This document shows positions 26,846 to 36,132 of a stretch of DNA of 64,000 nt, one piece after another; the first letter of the stretch is position 1; every line of letters begins with the position of its first letter. Both the position numbers and the translations under genes were made by a program. The DNA comes from Chryseobacterium piperi (GTDB lineage: Bacteria; Bacteroidota; Bacteroidia; Flavobacteriales; Weeksellaceae). The notes under the pieces were generated by a model. It was given only the letters and a program-made list of their open reading frames with translations, searched no databases and was not told the origin of the DNA. Where the stretch lies: contig NZ_CP023049.2 in NCBI RefSeq assembly GCF_002285635.2, positions 2,294,001 to 2,358,000 on the forward strand, in the 5' to 3' direction.

Positions 26846-27319
26846 TTAAGATTTTGGTAGGGATACCCCTAGTTCATAAACTTTAGCATGCTTCAAATAT
26901 TTTGAGCGCTCTCTTGAAGTGACCGATTCAAGGTGATCATTTTTTATCACAATAATTGGATCTTCCGTATTTTCAATTTCAAAATTGGCGAAATATCTTT
27001 CTTCAGGGCTGGTTTTATCATTTTTAGCCTTTATCTTTTGTAGTTCCTCTGCATATTTTTTAAATCCGGGATCGGAAGAATGGATAAATTTATATTCATC
27101 TCCCGCATCCACGTAATAATGAAGCTTTTTTTCAATCAGTCCGGCTTCATCGGTAATCTGTGGATTATCATTTCCATCTTTAAAGCTTACCTCTACTAAA
27201 GTTCCTCCTTTTTTCTGTGCACATCCTTCCGCATCTTTGAAACTTGAAAACCCCGTGTAAATAATTTGATCACTAAAAACGTAACGGTTCAGCTTCTGAT
27301 TGTAGGCATTCGTTTCCAT
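26846..27319 (-). CDS. Uncharacterised cytoplasmic protein paired with DUF6496
   Basis: I do not recognise this 157-residue protein. It has no signal peptide or membrane segment. It is hydrophilic and rich in Lys, Glu and Asp, with a Cys in DAEGCAQKKGGTLVEV and a charged helix around residues 85-105. Its stop is 10 bases ahead of the DUF6496 start, so the pair likely forms an operon, which is the only clue to its role. Confidence 0.75.
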   Translation of the reverse strand: METNAYNQKLNRYVFSDQIIYTGFSSFKDAEGCAQKKGGTLVEVSFKDGNDNPQITDEAGLIEKKLHYYVDAGDEYKFIHSSDPGFKKYAEELQKIKAKNDKTSPEERYFANFEIENTEDPIIVIKNDHLESVTSRERSKYLKHAKVYELGVSLPKS

Positions 27320-27391
27320 AATTATTATTTTAATTTGATTTATAATAATACATTCAATTTTTTTGCCAAAGCCTTACATTAAAAAGCTTTT

Positions 27392-27420
27392 TTGTGCATT
27401 TGATAAAATTATTATCTTTG
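27392..27420 (+). promoter_or_regulatory. Promoter of the DPP-IV-type peptidase gene
   Basis: TTG (27392-27394), an 18-base spacer and TATCTTTG (27413-27420) form a full Bacteroidota promoter. The ATG at 27440 lies 20 bases beyond the -7 box. Confidence 0.8.
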
Positions 27421-27439
27421 AATCTCTTTAAAATTAGAA

Positions 27440-29569
27440 ATGAAAAAATTCCTATTAACGCTTACTGTCGCTGCAGCTTTTCAAAATGTATCGGCACAAG
27501 AAATCACATTAGATAAAATATATTCAGGGTACTACCGTGGGAAAGGCATTGCCGGAATCTCCTCAATGAAAAACGGAGAAAATTATCTGGTTATAGAACA
27601 AGGCGGAATCGCAAAATATTCTTACAAAAATTCTCAAAAGGAAGGAAATATTGTAGACGGCCAATATCAAAGCTATGAATTTTCTGATGATGAGTCGAAA
27701 ATTCTCCTGCTCAAAGAAAGCCAGCCTATTTACAGACATTCTTTTTTAGGAAAATTTGATATAAAAGATTTAAAGTCAGGAAAGGTCATCAGTCTGAATA
27801 ACGGAAAAAACATTCAGGAGCCAAGATTTTCACCAGATGCTTCGAAAGTAGCATTTATCGCTGAAAATAATTTATTTTTCCAGGATTTGAATTCAGGAAA
27901 AATCACTCAGATTACTACTGATGGAAAGAAAAATTCAATCATCAACGGATTAGCAGACTGGGTATACGAAGAAGAATTTGGGCATGCAAGACAATTTGAA
28001 TGGACCAAAAATTCTGACGCCATTGTGTTTGTAAAATCAGACGAAAGCCAGGTTCCTGAAATTTACATTCCACTTTACGGCAATTCATTGTATCCAACAG
28101 AAATGCGTTATAAATACCCTAAAGCAGGTGAGAAAAATTCATTGGTATCAGCACAATTGTATCGGATTGATTCAGGAAAAGCAGTGGCACTAAATCTGGG
28201 CTCTTTTAAAAATTATTACATTCCTAACGTTTTTCAAACTGCAAAACCGGACGAAATCGTTTTAATTACTTCTGAAAGAATTCAAAATGCTTCGGATGTT
28301 TTAAAAGTTAATACCAAAACAGGAGCTGTTCAGAAGTTATTTACCGAAACTGATGAAAAATGGATTGAGACAGACAGCCCTACACTGGAATTTCTTGAGG
28401 ACGACTCATTCCTTTGGGGTTCGGAACGAGATGGACATCGGCATTTATATTGGTATGACAAAGATGGCAAGTTGAAAAAACAAGTTACCAAAGGAGATTG
28501 GGAAGTAACCGATTATTATGGCTACAATCCAAAATCTAAAGAAATTTATGTTCAGACGACAGAAAAAGGCAGCATCAACAAAGTAATTTCCAAGATTAAC
28601 ATTGAAAATGGCAAATCTCAGCTGATTTCTAATGCTGAAGGTAATAACTCAGCTAATTTCAGTAAAAATTATAATTATTTTATTGAAACCTCTTCTACTG
28701 CTTCAAAACCATATACTTTCGTATTAAAAGACGGAAATGGTAAAACAGTAAAAGAACTTCAGAATAATAGTGATCAACTTCAAAAACTCAAAGCTGACAA
28801 TTTTATTGAAAAAGAATTCATCACCATTCCAAATGCAGCAGGCGACCAAATGAATGCCTGGATCATAAAGCCTAAAACCTTCGATCCTAAGAAGAAATAT
28901 CCCTTATTTATGTTCCAGTATTCAGGGCCAGGTTCTCAACAGGTTTCCAATTCATGGGACAACGGGAATACTTTATGGTTTAATCATTTGGCGCAGAAAG
29001 GATATATTGTAGCTTGTGTAGACGGACGTGGAACCGGATACAAAGGTGCAAAATTCAAAAAAGTAACCTACATGAATCTTGGGAAATACGAAATTGAAGA
29101 TCAGATTACTGCCGCAAAATGGTTTGGAAACCAATCTTATATTGATAAAACCAGAATTGGAATGTTCGGATGGAGCTTTGGTGGATATATGACAAGCTTA
29201 GCAATGACTAAAGGAGCTGACGTCTTCAAATTAGGAATTGCAGTTGCTCCGGTAACGAATTGGAGATATTACGATTCAGTATATACGGAAAGATTCTTGA
29301 GAACACCACAGGAAAATGCTGATGGATATGATAAAAACTCTCCGACAGAGTACGCCAATTTACTTAAAGGAAAATTCTTACTCATCCACGGTACAGCTGA
29401 TGACAATGTTCATTTCCAGAATTCCATGGAATTCTCTGAAGCATTGATTCAGAATAAAAAACAGTTTGACTTTATGGCTTATCCGGATAAAAATCATGGT
29501 ATTTTTGGAGGAAACACAAGGCCTCAGTTATATCAGAAAATGACCAACTTTATTGTAGAGAATTTATAA
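27440..29569 (+). CDS. S9 family dipeptidyl-peptidase IV-type serine protease
   Basis: This exported 709-residue enzyme should cleave X-Pro (or X-Ala) dipeptides from peptide N-termini in the periplasm. A signal peptide (residues 1-19, ending SAQ) is followed by a DPPIV N-terminal beta-propeller (about 30-480) with the substrate-N-terminus-binding double Glu in DWVYEEEF, and a C-terminal alpha/beta hydrolase. The catalytic triad is visible: Ser579 in FGWSFGGY, Asp654 in GTADDNVHF, His686 in DKNHGI. It has its own strong promoter and terminator. It may supply dipeptides for import, but the POT transporters are 3 kb away and separately transcribed. Confidence 0.95.
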   Translation: MKKFLLTLTVAAAFQNVSAQEITLDKIYSGYYRGKGIAGISSMKNGENYLVIEQGGIAKYSYKNSQKEGNIVDGQYQSYEFSDDESKILLLKESQPIYRHSFLGKFDIKDLKSGKVISLNNGKNIQEPRFSPDASKVAFIAENNLFFQDLNSGKITQITTDGKKNSIINGLADWVYEEEFGHARQFEWTKNSDAIVFVKSDESQVPEIYIPLYGNSLYPTEMRYKYPKAGEKNSLVSAQLYRIDSGKAVALNLGSFKNYYIPNVFQTAKPDEIVLITSERIQNASDVLKVNTKTGAVQKLFTETDEKWIETDSPTLEFLEDDSFLWGSERDGHRHLYWYDKDGKLKKQVTKGDWEVTDYYGYNPKSKEIYVQTTEKGSINKVISKINIENGKSQLISNAEGNNSANFSKNYNYFIETSSTASKPYTFVLKDGNGKTVKELQNNSDQLQKLKADNFIEKEFITIPNAAGDQMNAWIIKPKTFDPKKKYPLFMFQYSGPGSQQVSNSWDNGNTLWFNHLAQKGYIVACVDGRGTGYKGAKFKKVTYMNLGKYEIEDQITAAKWFGNQSYIDKTRIGMFGWSFGGYMTSLAMTKGADVFKLGIAVAPVTNWRYYDSVYTERFLRTPQENADGYDKNSPTEYANLLKGKFLLIHGTADDNVHFQNSMEFSEALIQNKKQFDFMAYPDKNHGIFGGNTRPQLYQKMTNFIVENL

Positions 29570-29587
29570 TCTATTTATTATAAAATT

Positions 29588-29622
29588 TTAAAACCTTCCA
29601 AACGAGTTTGGAAGGTTTTTTA
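29588..29622 (+). terminator. Intrinsic terminator of the peptidase gene
   Basis: Stem AAAACCTTCCAAA / TTTGGAAGGTTTT with a short loop is followed by a T run (TTTTTTATT). Confidence 0.85.
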
Positions 29623-29716
29623 TTGTAGTCAACTTATGAATTTAGCTTGCGGCCATAGTCTTTAGCCTATTGTGATGATGTAATTTATATCCCATTTATT
29701 AAGAAATATGATTATC

Positions 29717-32191
29717 TCAGAATTTTATATTATAGCCTAAAGTAAATCTGGTACCGAAGATGTTGAAATGCTGAGAATCATACGCCGCCTGAGGATATCG
29801 TCCATTAAAAGTAACGGCATTATATGCCTGATCATAATCCTCAGGAGATACATTCACGAGCCTCCATCTTGGAATAACATTAAAGACATTAAGCACACCT
29901 ACATTAATGGTATTTTTATCATTGATATGAAAATTGATCATCAAATCGGTAGTCATTCTGGTTCTGAATTGCAGGTAAGCCATAACAGCTTCATTAGGAG
30001 CATTCCATCCAGCGTAGGCATCTGGAGAAGTTCCATCATTAACAAATTTAGCCGTTCCAAATATGGTATTATTTACCGAAAAATTCCATTTCTGGATAGT
30101 GTAGTCAATTCCAGCGACTCCTTTGAAAGCAGGGCGCGAAGTTGTTGTAAGTGCTTCTTCCATCCGATTAAAAAAAGGATCCTTCCCTTCTCTTTCCTGA
30201 TTTAAAGTTTCAAGCATTCTTGATTGTCTTAAGATTTTGGAGTAATTCACATTCGCAGCAAGATTAACAGCCATTTTCCCTTTACCTAAAGCGATATTTC
30301 TGTAATTAGCTACCATATCAGCTCCAATCGTTTGGGTGTTAATACCATTGATAAAGAAACTTGCAGAAGCGACATTAGCTATTCCAAGATCTCTCATTCT
30401 TGAACTCAAAAGAATTCGGTCTCGAATAGTAATCCAATAACCATCAATCGTCACTGAAAAATTTTTGTTAGGCTGAATACCAAATCCTGATGTAAAATTA
30501 AGCGATCGCTCCGCAGTAAGCTTTGGAATCCCTACTTGAGTCGCTTCAGGACTAACATTACTGAATAATCCTTCTACAAATACGGATCCATTAGTAAAGG
30601 AAGCCTGATTCGTAGAAAGGTATATCTGCTGTAAAGAAGGAGCTCTGAAGCCTGTAGAAGCAGAAGCTCTAAAAATAAGTTTCTTTCCGATAATATCCTG
30701 CCTTAAACTACCTTTCCATACAAAAGCACTTCCAAAATCACTGTAATTTTCATACCGGACAGTAGCATTAAGAGCTGTTTTTTCTGAGAAGTCAAAGGCC
30801 GCATCTGCATACACTCCAATATTGGAACGGGAAAACTTTCCAGCAGAAGAAGCATTCATACCCGGGAATGAGATTGCTCCGGGAACCGGCATATAAGAAG
30901 CCAGATCACCAGCATATATTTCATACCATTCTCTTCGGGCTTCAGTACCAAAAGCAATGGCAAACAAGTCCGAAAAACGTCGGTTAACATCAATATTTCC
31001 TACCAGATTATTAAATCTGAAGCCACCAGGACTAAAGCTGGTAGGGCTATTGAGTCCCAGCTCAGGATTAAAGGTATTTCTTACCGTATATAAAATTTCG
31101 TTTCCTCCTGTTGTGGCACTGATATCAATAGCCCAATCGCTGAGGGTTTTGGTTTTAAAGCCTAAAGTTCCTCCGTAATCGGATATATTTCCCTCGAAAG
31201 TTGGACCGAAACCAATATAACCATCCATAGAATTAGGGACAGGAGCTAGAGGGTTATTTTCAGGCCCTACCCAATAGGATGGGCGATAATTGGCAAAGCT
31301 ATTCACCTTCTTGGCAACATAAGAAGCATTTCCGTAGAACCTGCTTCTTTCAGAGACAGGAACCATCGCATTAGCCAAAATACTCATGCTTGTTTTTTGT
31401 GGCATTGCATTTTTATTTTGTGCATCGGGAAATCTGGTAAGGTATTCATCTACAGTAGCCTGAGGTACTCCAAAAGTTTGCGCTTCCCATTTGGCATTTA
31501 CTCTGCCATTTCGATAGGCATAATTATTATTTTGCAAGCTTGTAGCAATAGTAATAAAACCTCCTTTTTTGAAGGTTGTTCCGGTAATAGCATTGAGATT
31601 TTGAGAAAAACCATCTCCCTTAGAATATAATCCTGCATTAAAATTAACCTCCGAAAAGCTGATATTATCTTTTAAAATAACATTCACTACGCCAGCAATA
31701 GCATCAGATCCATATTGAGCAGAAGCTCCATCCCGCAGGATTTCAATTTTCTTTATTGCAATATTGGGAATCGAAGAAAGATCTGCTCCTGTCTCTCCTT
31801 TTCCAATAGTATTTTGGGTGAAAATAAGGGAGGATTGGTTTTTTCTTTTGCCATTAACCAGAATAAGGGTTCTTGAGGATCCTAAATTTCTTATTTCATA
31901 AGGATCAAGTAAGGAGGTCGCATCTTGCACAGCAGCACTGGTAGAATTAAAGGAAGGGATTCTGTATTGTAAGGCCTGATCAACCGTGTTATAGCCCGAT
32001 GACTGTAGAATGGTCGCATCAATAGCATCAATGGGAAGAGGAGTAGATATACTTGATCGAGGAGCTACTCTTGTACCGACCATGATCACTTCATCAATAG
32101 ATTTTTCTTTGTTAAGACTGTCTTTGTTTTGTGCATAAAGAACGCCCATATTCCCAAGGAGGAATGTAATAGCAATTGAATATTGTCTCAT
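29717..32191 (-). CDS. TonB-dependent outer-membrane receptor
   Basis: The 824-residue protein is a ligand-gated outer-membrane transporter energised by TonB. After a signal peptide (ending VLYAQ, about residue 21) come a TonB-box-like stretch (SIDEVIMVGTRV) and a plug domain (about 45-170; IRNLGSSRTLILVNGKR and AIKKIEILRDGASAQYGSDAIAGVVNVIL). The rest is a 22-strand barrel (about 180-824) ending in an aromatic residue, Phe (TLGYNIKF). No SusD partner is adjacent, so it is not an obvious polysaccharide locus. Substrate unknown. Confidence 0.95.
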   Translation of the reverse strand: MRQYSIAITFLLGNMGVLYAQNKDSLNKEKSIDEVIMVGTRVAPRSSISTPLPIDAIDATILQSSGYNTVDQALQYRIPSFNSTSAAVQDATSLLDPYEIRNLGSSRTLILVNGKRKNQSSLIFTQNTIGKGETGADLSSIPNIAIKKIEILRDGASAQYGSDAIAGVVNVILKDNISFSEVNFNAGLYSKGDGFSQNLNAITGTTFKKGGFITIATSLQNNNYAYRNGRVNAKWEAQTFGVPQATVDEYLTRFPDAQNKNAMPQKTSMSILANAMVPVSERSRFYGNASYVAKKVNSFANYRPSYWVGPENNPLAPVPNSMDGYIGFGPTFEGNISDYGGTLGFKTKTLSDWAIDISATTGGNEILYTVRNTFNPELGLNSPTSFSPGGFRFNNLVGNIDVNRRFSDLFAIAFGTEARREWYEIYAGDLASYMPVPGAISFPGMNASSAGKFSRSNIGVYADAAFDFSEKTALNATVRYENYSDFGSAFVWKGSLRQDIIGKKLIFRASASTGFRAPSLQQIYLSTNQASFTNGSVFVEGLFSNVSPEATQVGIPKLTAERSLNFTSGFGIQPNKNFSVTIDGYWITIRDRILLSSRMRDLGIANVASASFFINGINTQTIGADMVANYRNIALGKGKMAVNLAANVNYSKILRQSRMLETLNQEREGKDPFFNRMEEALTTTSRPAFKGVAGIDYTIQKWNFSVNNTIFGTAKFVNDGTSPDAYAGWNAPNEAVMAYLQFRTRMTTDLMINFHINDKNTINVGVLNVFNVIPRWRLVNVSPEDYDQAYNAVTFNGRYPQAAYDSQHFNIFGTRFTLGYNIKF

Positions 32192-32454
32192 ACGCTTTGT
32201 ATTTTTTTTAAATTATCGTTATTTCAAATAATTAACATTTTTAATAATTTTTAAGCGACAAACATACAATAAAAACATATTTATTATAAAACTTTATGAT
32301 AATTTAACAAAATAAAATCAAAAATAACTCATTAATTAATTTTAGTAAAAGACATCACAGAGAAAATTAAATACTAGATTTTTAAACATCACTATTAATT
32401 TCATTAATCGTTTTGAGAGAATATTATTTATTTTATCAATTAAAATTAAAAACT

Positions 32455-32462
32455 TATTTTTG
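32455..32462 (+). promoter_or_regulatory. -7 promoter box (TATTTTTG) that fixes the POT1 start
   Basis: TATTTTTG lies 22 bases before the ATG at 32484. It overlaps the upstream TTG at 32460, which therefore cannot be the translation start if this box is used. Confidence 0.5.
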
Positions 32463-32483
32463 GGGAATTTGAAATTTGAATAT

Positions 32484-34139
32484 ATGAAGACTAAACATCC
32501 TAAGGGCCTGCCTTTTCTCTTTTTTACTGAAATGTGGGAACGTTTCGGATATTATTTGATTCTAGGTATTTTCGTCCTTTATGTCATTGAGCCCACAGGA
32601 TTAAAAGGAGGCCTCGGACTTCCCGACAAAACAGCTGATGATATTTTCGGAACCTACATCGCTCTGACTTATCTTACCCCCTTTATTGGTGGTTTTTTAG
32701 CCGATAGAGTTTTAGGATACATTAAATCTATCTATCTGGGAGGAATCTTAATGGCAGCAGGATATATCGGGATGGGTATTTTCAAAGATCTGCCACTATT
32801 CTACACTTCTTTAGCATTAATTATCATAGGAAATGGCTTTTTTAAGCCAACGATTTCTACTCTTTTAGGAAATCTTTATTCGGAAGAACCTTATAAAGCA
32901 AACAAAGACTCGGGGTATAATATTTTCTATATGGGAATTAATATCGGAGCATTTATCTGTAATATTATTGCAGCCTTCATGCGTAATAAATTTGGCTGGG
33001 GAGAGGCATTCATTACTGCCGGAGTAGGGATGCTCGTCGGCATGGTCATCTTCACCATTGGAAGAAAGCATTATATCCATGCGGCACAGATGAAACCAGT
33101 TCAGGAAGGAGATACTAAGCTTTCAGAAATTTTAATGAAGGTATTTTTGCCTGCTATCATAGCCGGAATGATCGGATGGTTTATTCCTAATAATATTTTC
33201 GGAAGCGATAGTACCGACGCCTTCATATTTGCATGCCTCCCTGTTATTTATTTTTACGGATCGCTTTACTTCAAAGCCAAACCCGGAGAGAAAACATCAA
33301 TTGGAGCTTTATTATCTGTATTCCTAATCAGTATGTTTTTCTGGGCAGTTTTTAAACAAAACGGAACAGCCTTAACAAGATGGGCCAACTATTATACTGA
33401 CAGAAGCGTACCCGCTTCTATAGAAAAACCTTTGGAAAACATCTATATGGTGGACGGGAAAAGCTACAAAGACAAGGAGGTTCCTGCTTATGATGACCAG
33501 TACCAATCACAAAAAGACAAAGATGGTAAAACCATCAAAACAATCGGAAAAGATGTTTATTTTAAAAACATCTCTCCTGAACAACGGGCAACATTAGAGA
33601 AAAACCCTGAAAAACAGGTATTTCTTTACAATACAGAGTTATTCCAGTCTATCAATCCGTTTTGGGTTATTGCTCTAACCCCAGTTGTCGTTGGATTCTG
33701 GGCCCTACTTCGAAGAAAAGGAAAAGAGCCACTGACACCAACAAAAATTGTTTTAGGGCTATTTATCTCAGCTTTATCCTGCCTGGTGATGGTTTTAGCC
33801 GTAATGGCCGGAGATAACGGAGCTGTAAAAGTTTCCCCGTGGTGGCTGGTAGCCGGCTATGGAGTCATTACAGTAGGGGAACTCTGCCTTTCACCAATGG
33901 GGCTATCTTTTGTATCCAAACTTTCTCCACCAAGAATCACCGCATTAATGATGGGAGGATTTTTTCTTGCTAACTCTGTAGGAAATAAACTTTCAGGTAT
34001 TTTAGCAAGTACATGGTATAATTATGATAATAAAATGAATTATTTCCTTGTCAATTTCGCATTATTAATTTTTGCAACATTATTAGGTCTTTCAATGTTA
34101 AAAAGATTAAATAGAATCATGAAAGAAAAAGGACATTAA
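32484..34139 (+). CDS. POT-family proton-coupled peptide transporter 1
   Basis: The 551-residue protein is a major-facilitator peptide:H+ symporter of the POT/PTR family with 12 or more helices. It opens with HPKGLPFLFFTEMWERFGYY, containing the ExxERFxYY proton-coupling motif. GNGFFKPTISTLLGNLY is a POT signature and GELCLSPMGLSFVSKLSPPR is a late family motif. A polar insert of about 70 residues (about 310-385) lies between helices. A TTG start 24 bases upstream is possible, but the ATG at 32484 is preferred from family alignment and promoter position. It is the first of three POT paralogues in a row, each with its own terminator. Confidence 0.93.
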   Translation: MKTKHPKGLPFLFFTEMWERFGYYLILGIFVLYVIEPTGLKGGLGLPDKTADDIFGTYIALTYLTPFIGGFLADRVLGYIKSIYLGGILMAAGYIGMGIFKDLPLFYTSLALIIIGNGFFKPTISTLLGNLYSEEPYKANKDSGYNIFYMGINIGAFICNIIAAFMRNKFGWGEAFITAGVGMLVGMVIFTIGRKHYIHAAQMKPVQEGDTKLSEILMKVFLPAIIAGMIGWFIPNNIFGSDSTDAFIFACLPVIYFYGSLYFKAKPGEKTSIGALLSVFLISMFFWAVFKQNGTALTRWANYYTDRSVPASIEKPLENIYMVDGKSYKDKEVPAYDDQYQSQKDKDGKTIKTIGKDVYFKNISPEQRATLEKNPEKQVFLYNTELFQSINPFWVIALTPVVVGFWALLRRKGKEPLTPTKIVLGLFISALSCLVMVLAVMAGDNGAVKVSPWWLVAGYGVITVGELCLSPMGLSFVSKLSPPRITALMMGGFFLANSVGNKLSGILASTWYNYDNKMNYFLVNFALLIFATLLGLSMLKRLNRIMKEKGH

Positions 34140-34160
34140 CGCTCCTTTTCAGATATAAAA

Positions 34161-34194
34161 TTAAAGCCGTAGCTAAGTTCTACGGCTTTTTTAT
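34161..34194 (+). terminator. Intrinsic terminator after POT1
   Basis: Stem AAAGCCGTAG / CTACGGCTTT with a 7-base loop is followed by a T run. Confidence 0.85.
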
Positions 34195-34214
34195 TTAAAT
34201 ATAAAATTAAAACC

Positions 34215-34244
34215 TTGCCAAAAACTCAAAAAAAACTATATTTG
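34215..34244 (+). promoter_or_regulatory. Promoter of POT2
   Basis: TTG (34215-34217), a 19-base spacer and TATATTTG (34237-34244) form a full Bacteroidota promoter 29 bases before the ATG. Confidence 0.8.
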
Positions 34245-34273
34245 CTAGTCTTAACAAAAAATTAACAATAAGA

Positions 34274-36025
34274 ATGGATAATATTGAAGCATTAAGTCCG
34301 AAACCGGATGAATTTGTAGAGAATAAAGGTTCCAGACATCCAAAAGGATTATGGGTTCTTTTCGGAACAGAAATGTGGGAACGTTTCAACTTTTATGGAA
34401 TGAGAGCATTACTTACCTTATTTATGGTAAACTCTCTCTTAATGAAGGAGGCTGATGCATCTATTATTTATGGAGGTTTTCTTGCTTTATGTTATTTAAC
34501 ACCACTTTTAGGAGGTTTTATTGCAGATAAATATCTGGGAAATAGAAACTGTATTATCTTAGGAGGGAGCCTTATGGCCATAGGGCAATTTTTACTTTTC
34601 CTGAGTGCATCTACATTTTCTGAAAGTTTAGGGGGAGCAAAAACCTTTATGTGGTTAGCTTTATTCATTATTATTTTCGGAAATGGTTTCTTCAAACCGA
34701 ATATTTCTTCAATGGTGGGAAGCCTTTATCCTAAACAAGAAAAATCTAAATTAGACTCTGCTTTTACCATTTTCTATATGGGTATTAACATTGGAGCATT
34801 TTTGGGTCAATTTATTTGTCCTTACTTAGGAGATGTTAAAGACTCTGAAGGAGTTAGAGATATTTTCGCTTTCAAATGGGGGTTTCTGGCTGCATCCATT
34901 GCAATGATCATTGGAACAGTAACTTTTTTCATCCTTAAAAATAAATATGTTGTAACTCCTGAAGGCAGACCAATTGGAGGATTGCCTAAAAATAGTTCAA
35001 GTGCAGATTTTGAAGAAGGAGAAACTCAAACTGCAAAATTCTCAGGACAGTCTATAGGAATAGCAACTGTATTATTTGTTGCTCTTTTCTTTGTATTCAG
35101 ATATATTTTGGTAGGAGAATTTGGATTCAATTCGGTAGGAATGGGACAACTTATCAAAGGGCTTATTTATCCGTTTATTTATGCTGCAGGGATCTCTTTA
35201 GCATTTTTGATCATGAGCTCTGCTGAAAACAAAGTGGAAAGACAGAGAATCTGGGTAATTTATATCGTTTCGTTCTTTATTATTTTTTTCTGGGCTGCTT
35301 TTGAGCAGGCAGGTTCTTCATTAACATTTATTGCAGATAACCAAACAGACAGGAGTATTTTTGGATGGAACATGCCTCCATCAATGGTACAGATTTTCAA
35401 TGGAATGTTTGTTGTAGCATTGGCGTTGCCTTTCAGTATCCTTTGGGACAAATTAAGAGCTAAAGGAAAAGAACCGGTTTCTCCAATGAAACAAGCGATA
35501 GGTCTAGCTTTAATAGCTTTAAGTTATTTTATTATTGCCTATAACGTAAAGGACTTAGGAAATACAGGCTTATTAGCGATCAAATGGTTAATGCTATTGT
35601 ATTTAATTCAAACCATGGGAGAGCTTTGTTTATCACCCATCGGATTATCATTGGTAGGTAAGCTTGCCCCAAAAAGATTTGCGTCTTTATTATATGGAGT
35701 TTTCTTCATTTCTAACGCTGCGGGTTATGCTTTGGCAGGTTCTTTAGGAGCTATTATACCTGCTACAGGAGACAAGTTTGTAAAAGCAGAAAAACTAGGT
35801 GTAAACCTTCAGGATGTTTTAGACAAAAAAGTAACACTTACTCCTGAACAAATGGCATTATTTGAAAAAGAACAACTACCTATTGCCAATACAACTTTTG
35901 CTGGCGTAGAAATTCATAATTTATTTGAATTCTTCATGGTATTTGTAGTACTTTGTGGTATTGCATCGGTAATCCTTGCTATACTTTCAACAAGATTAAA
36001 GAAAATGATGCATGGCGTAGGCTAG
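34274..36025 (+). CDS. POT-family proton-coupled peptide transporter 2
   Basis: The 583-residue paralogue of POT1 has HPKGLWVLFGTEMWERFNFYG near residue 22, with the ExxERFxxY motif. GNGFFKPNISSMVGSLY and GELCLSPIGLSLVGKLAPKRF are family signatures. An extra C-terminal loop (about 495-540) with AEKLGVNLQDVLDKK separates the last helices. It has its own promoter and terminator, so the three POT genes are separate transcription units; they probably import di- and tripeptides. Confidence 0.93.
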   Translation: MDNIEALSPKPDEFVENKGSRHPKGLWVLFGTEMWERFNFYGMRALLTLFMVNSLLMKEADASIIYGGFLALCYLTPLLGGFIADKYLGNRNCIILGGSLMAIGQFLLFLSASTFSESLGGAKTFMWLALFIIIFGNGFFKPNISSMVGSLYPKQEKSKLDSAFTIFYMGINIGAFLGQFICPYLGDVKDSEGVRDIFAFKWGFLAASIAMIIGTVTFFILKNKYVVTPEGRPIGGLPKNSSSADFEEGETQTAKFSGQSIGIATVLFVALFFVFRYILVGEFGFNSVGMGQLIKGLIYPFIYAAGISLAFLIMSSAENKVERQRIWVIYIVSFFIIFFWAAFEQAGSSLTFIADNQTDRSIFGWNMPPSMVQIFNGMFVVALALPFSILWDKLRAKGKEPVSPMKQAIGLALIALSYFIIAYNVKDLGNTGLLAIKWLMLLYLIQTMGELCLSPIGLSLVGKLAPKRFASLLYGVFFISNAAGYALAGSLGAIIPATGDKFVKAEKLGVNLQDVLDKKVTLTPEQMALFEKEQLPIANTTFAGVEIHNLFEFFMVFVVLCGIASVILAILSTRLKKMMHGVG

Positions 36026-36045
36026 TTTCATTAATAAAATACTAT

Positions 36046-36077
36046 AAAAAACCTCTGCTAAGTCAGAGGTTTTTTTA
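36046..36077 (+). terminator. Intrinsic terminator after POT2
   Basis: Stem AAAACCTCTG / CAGAGGTTTT, 6-base loop, followed by further Ts. Confidence 0.85.
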
Positions 36078-36132
36078 TAAATTAGCACGCTGTTTCAAAA
36101 TGAAGTAGCCTATAGATTATTTTTCAATTACT

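Noticed and set aside
29768..30205. Plus-strand 145-codon open frame
   Set aside because: It is antisense to the TonB-dependent receptor; no signal, motif or promoter of its own.
32460..32483. TTG start for POT1 giving 8 extra residues
   Set aside because: It overlaps a -7 promoter box and family proteins begin near the ATG at 32484.
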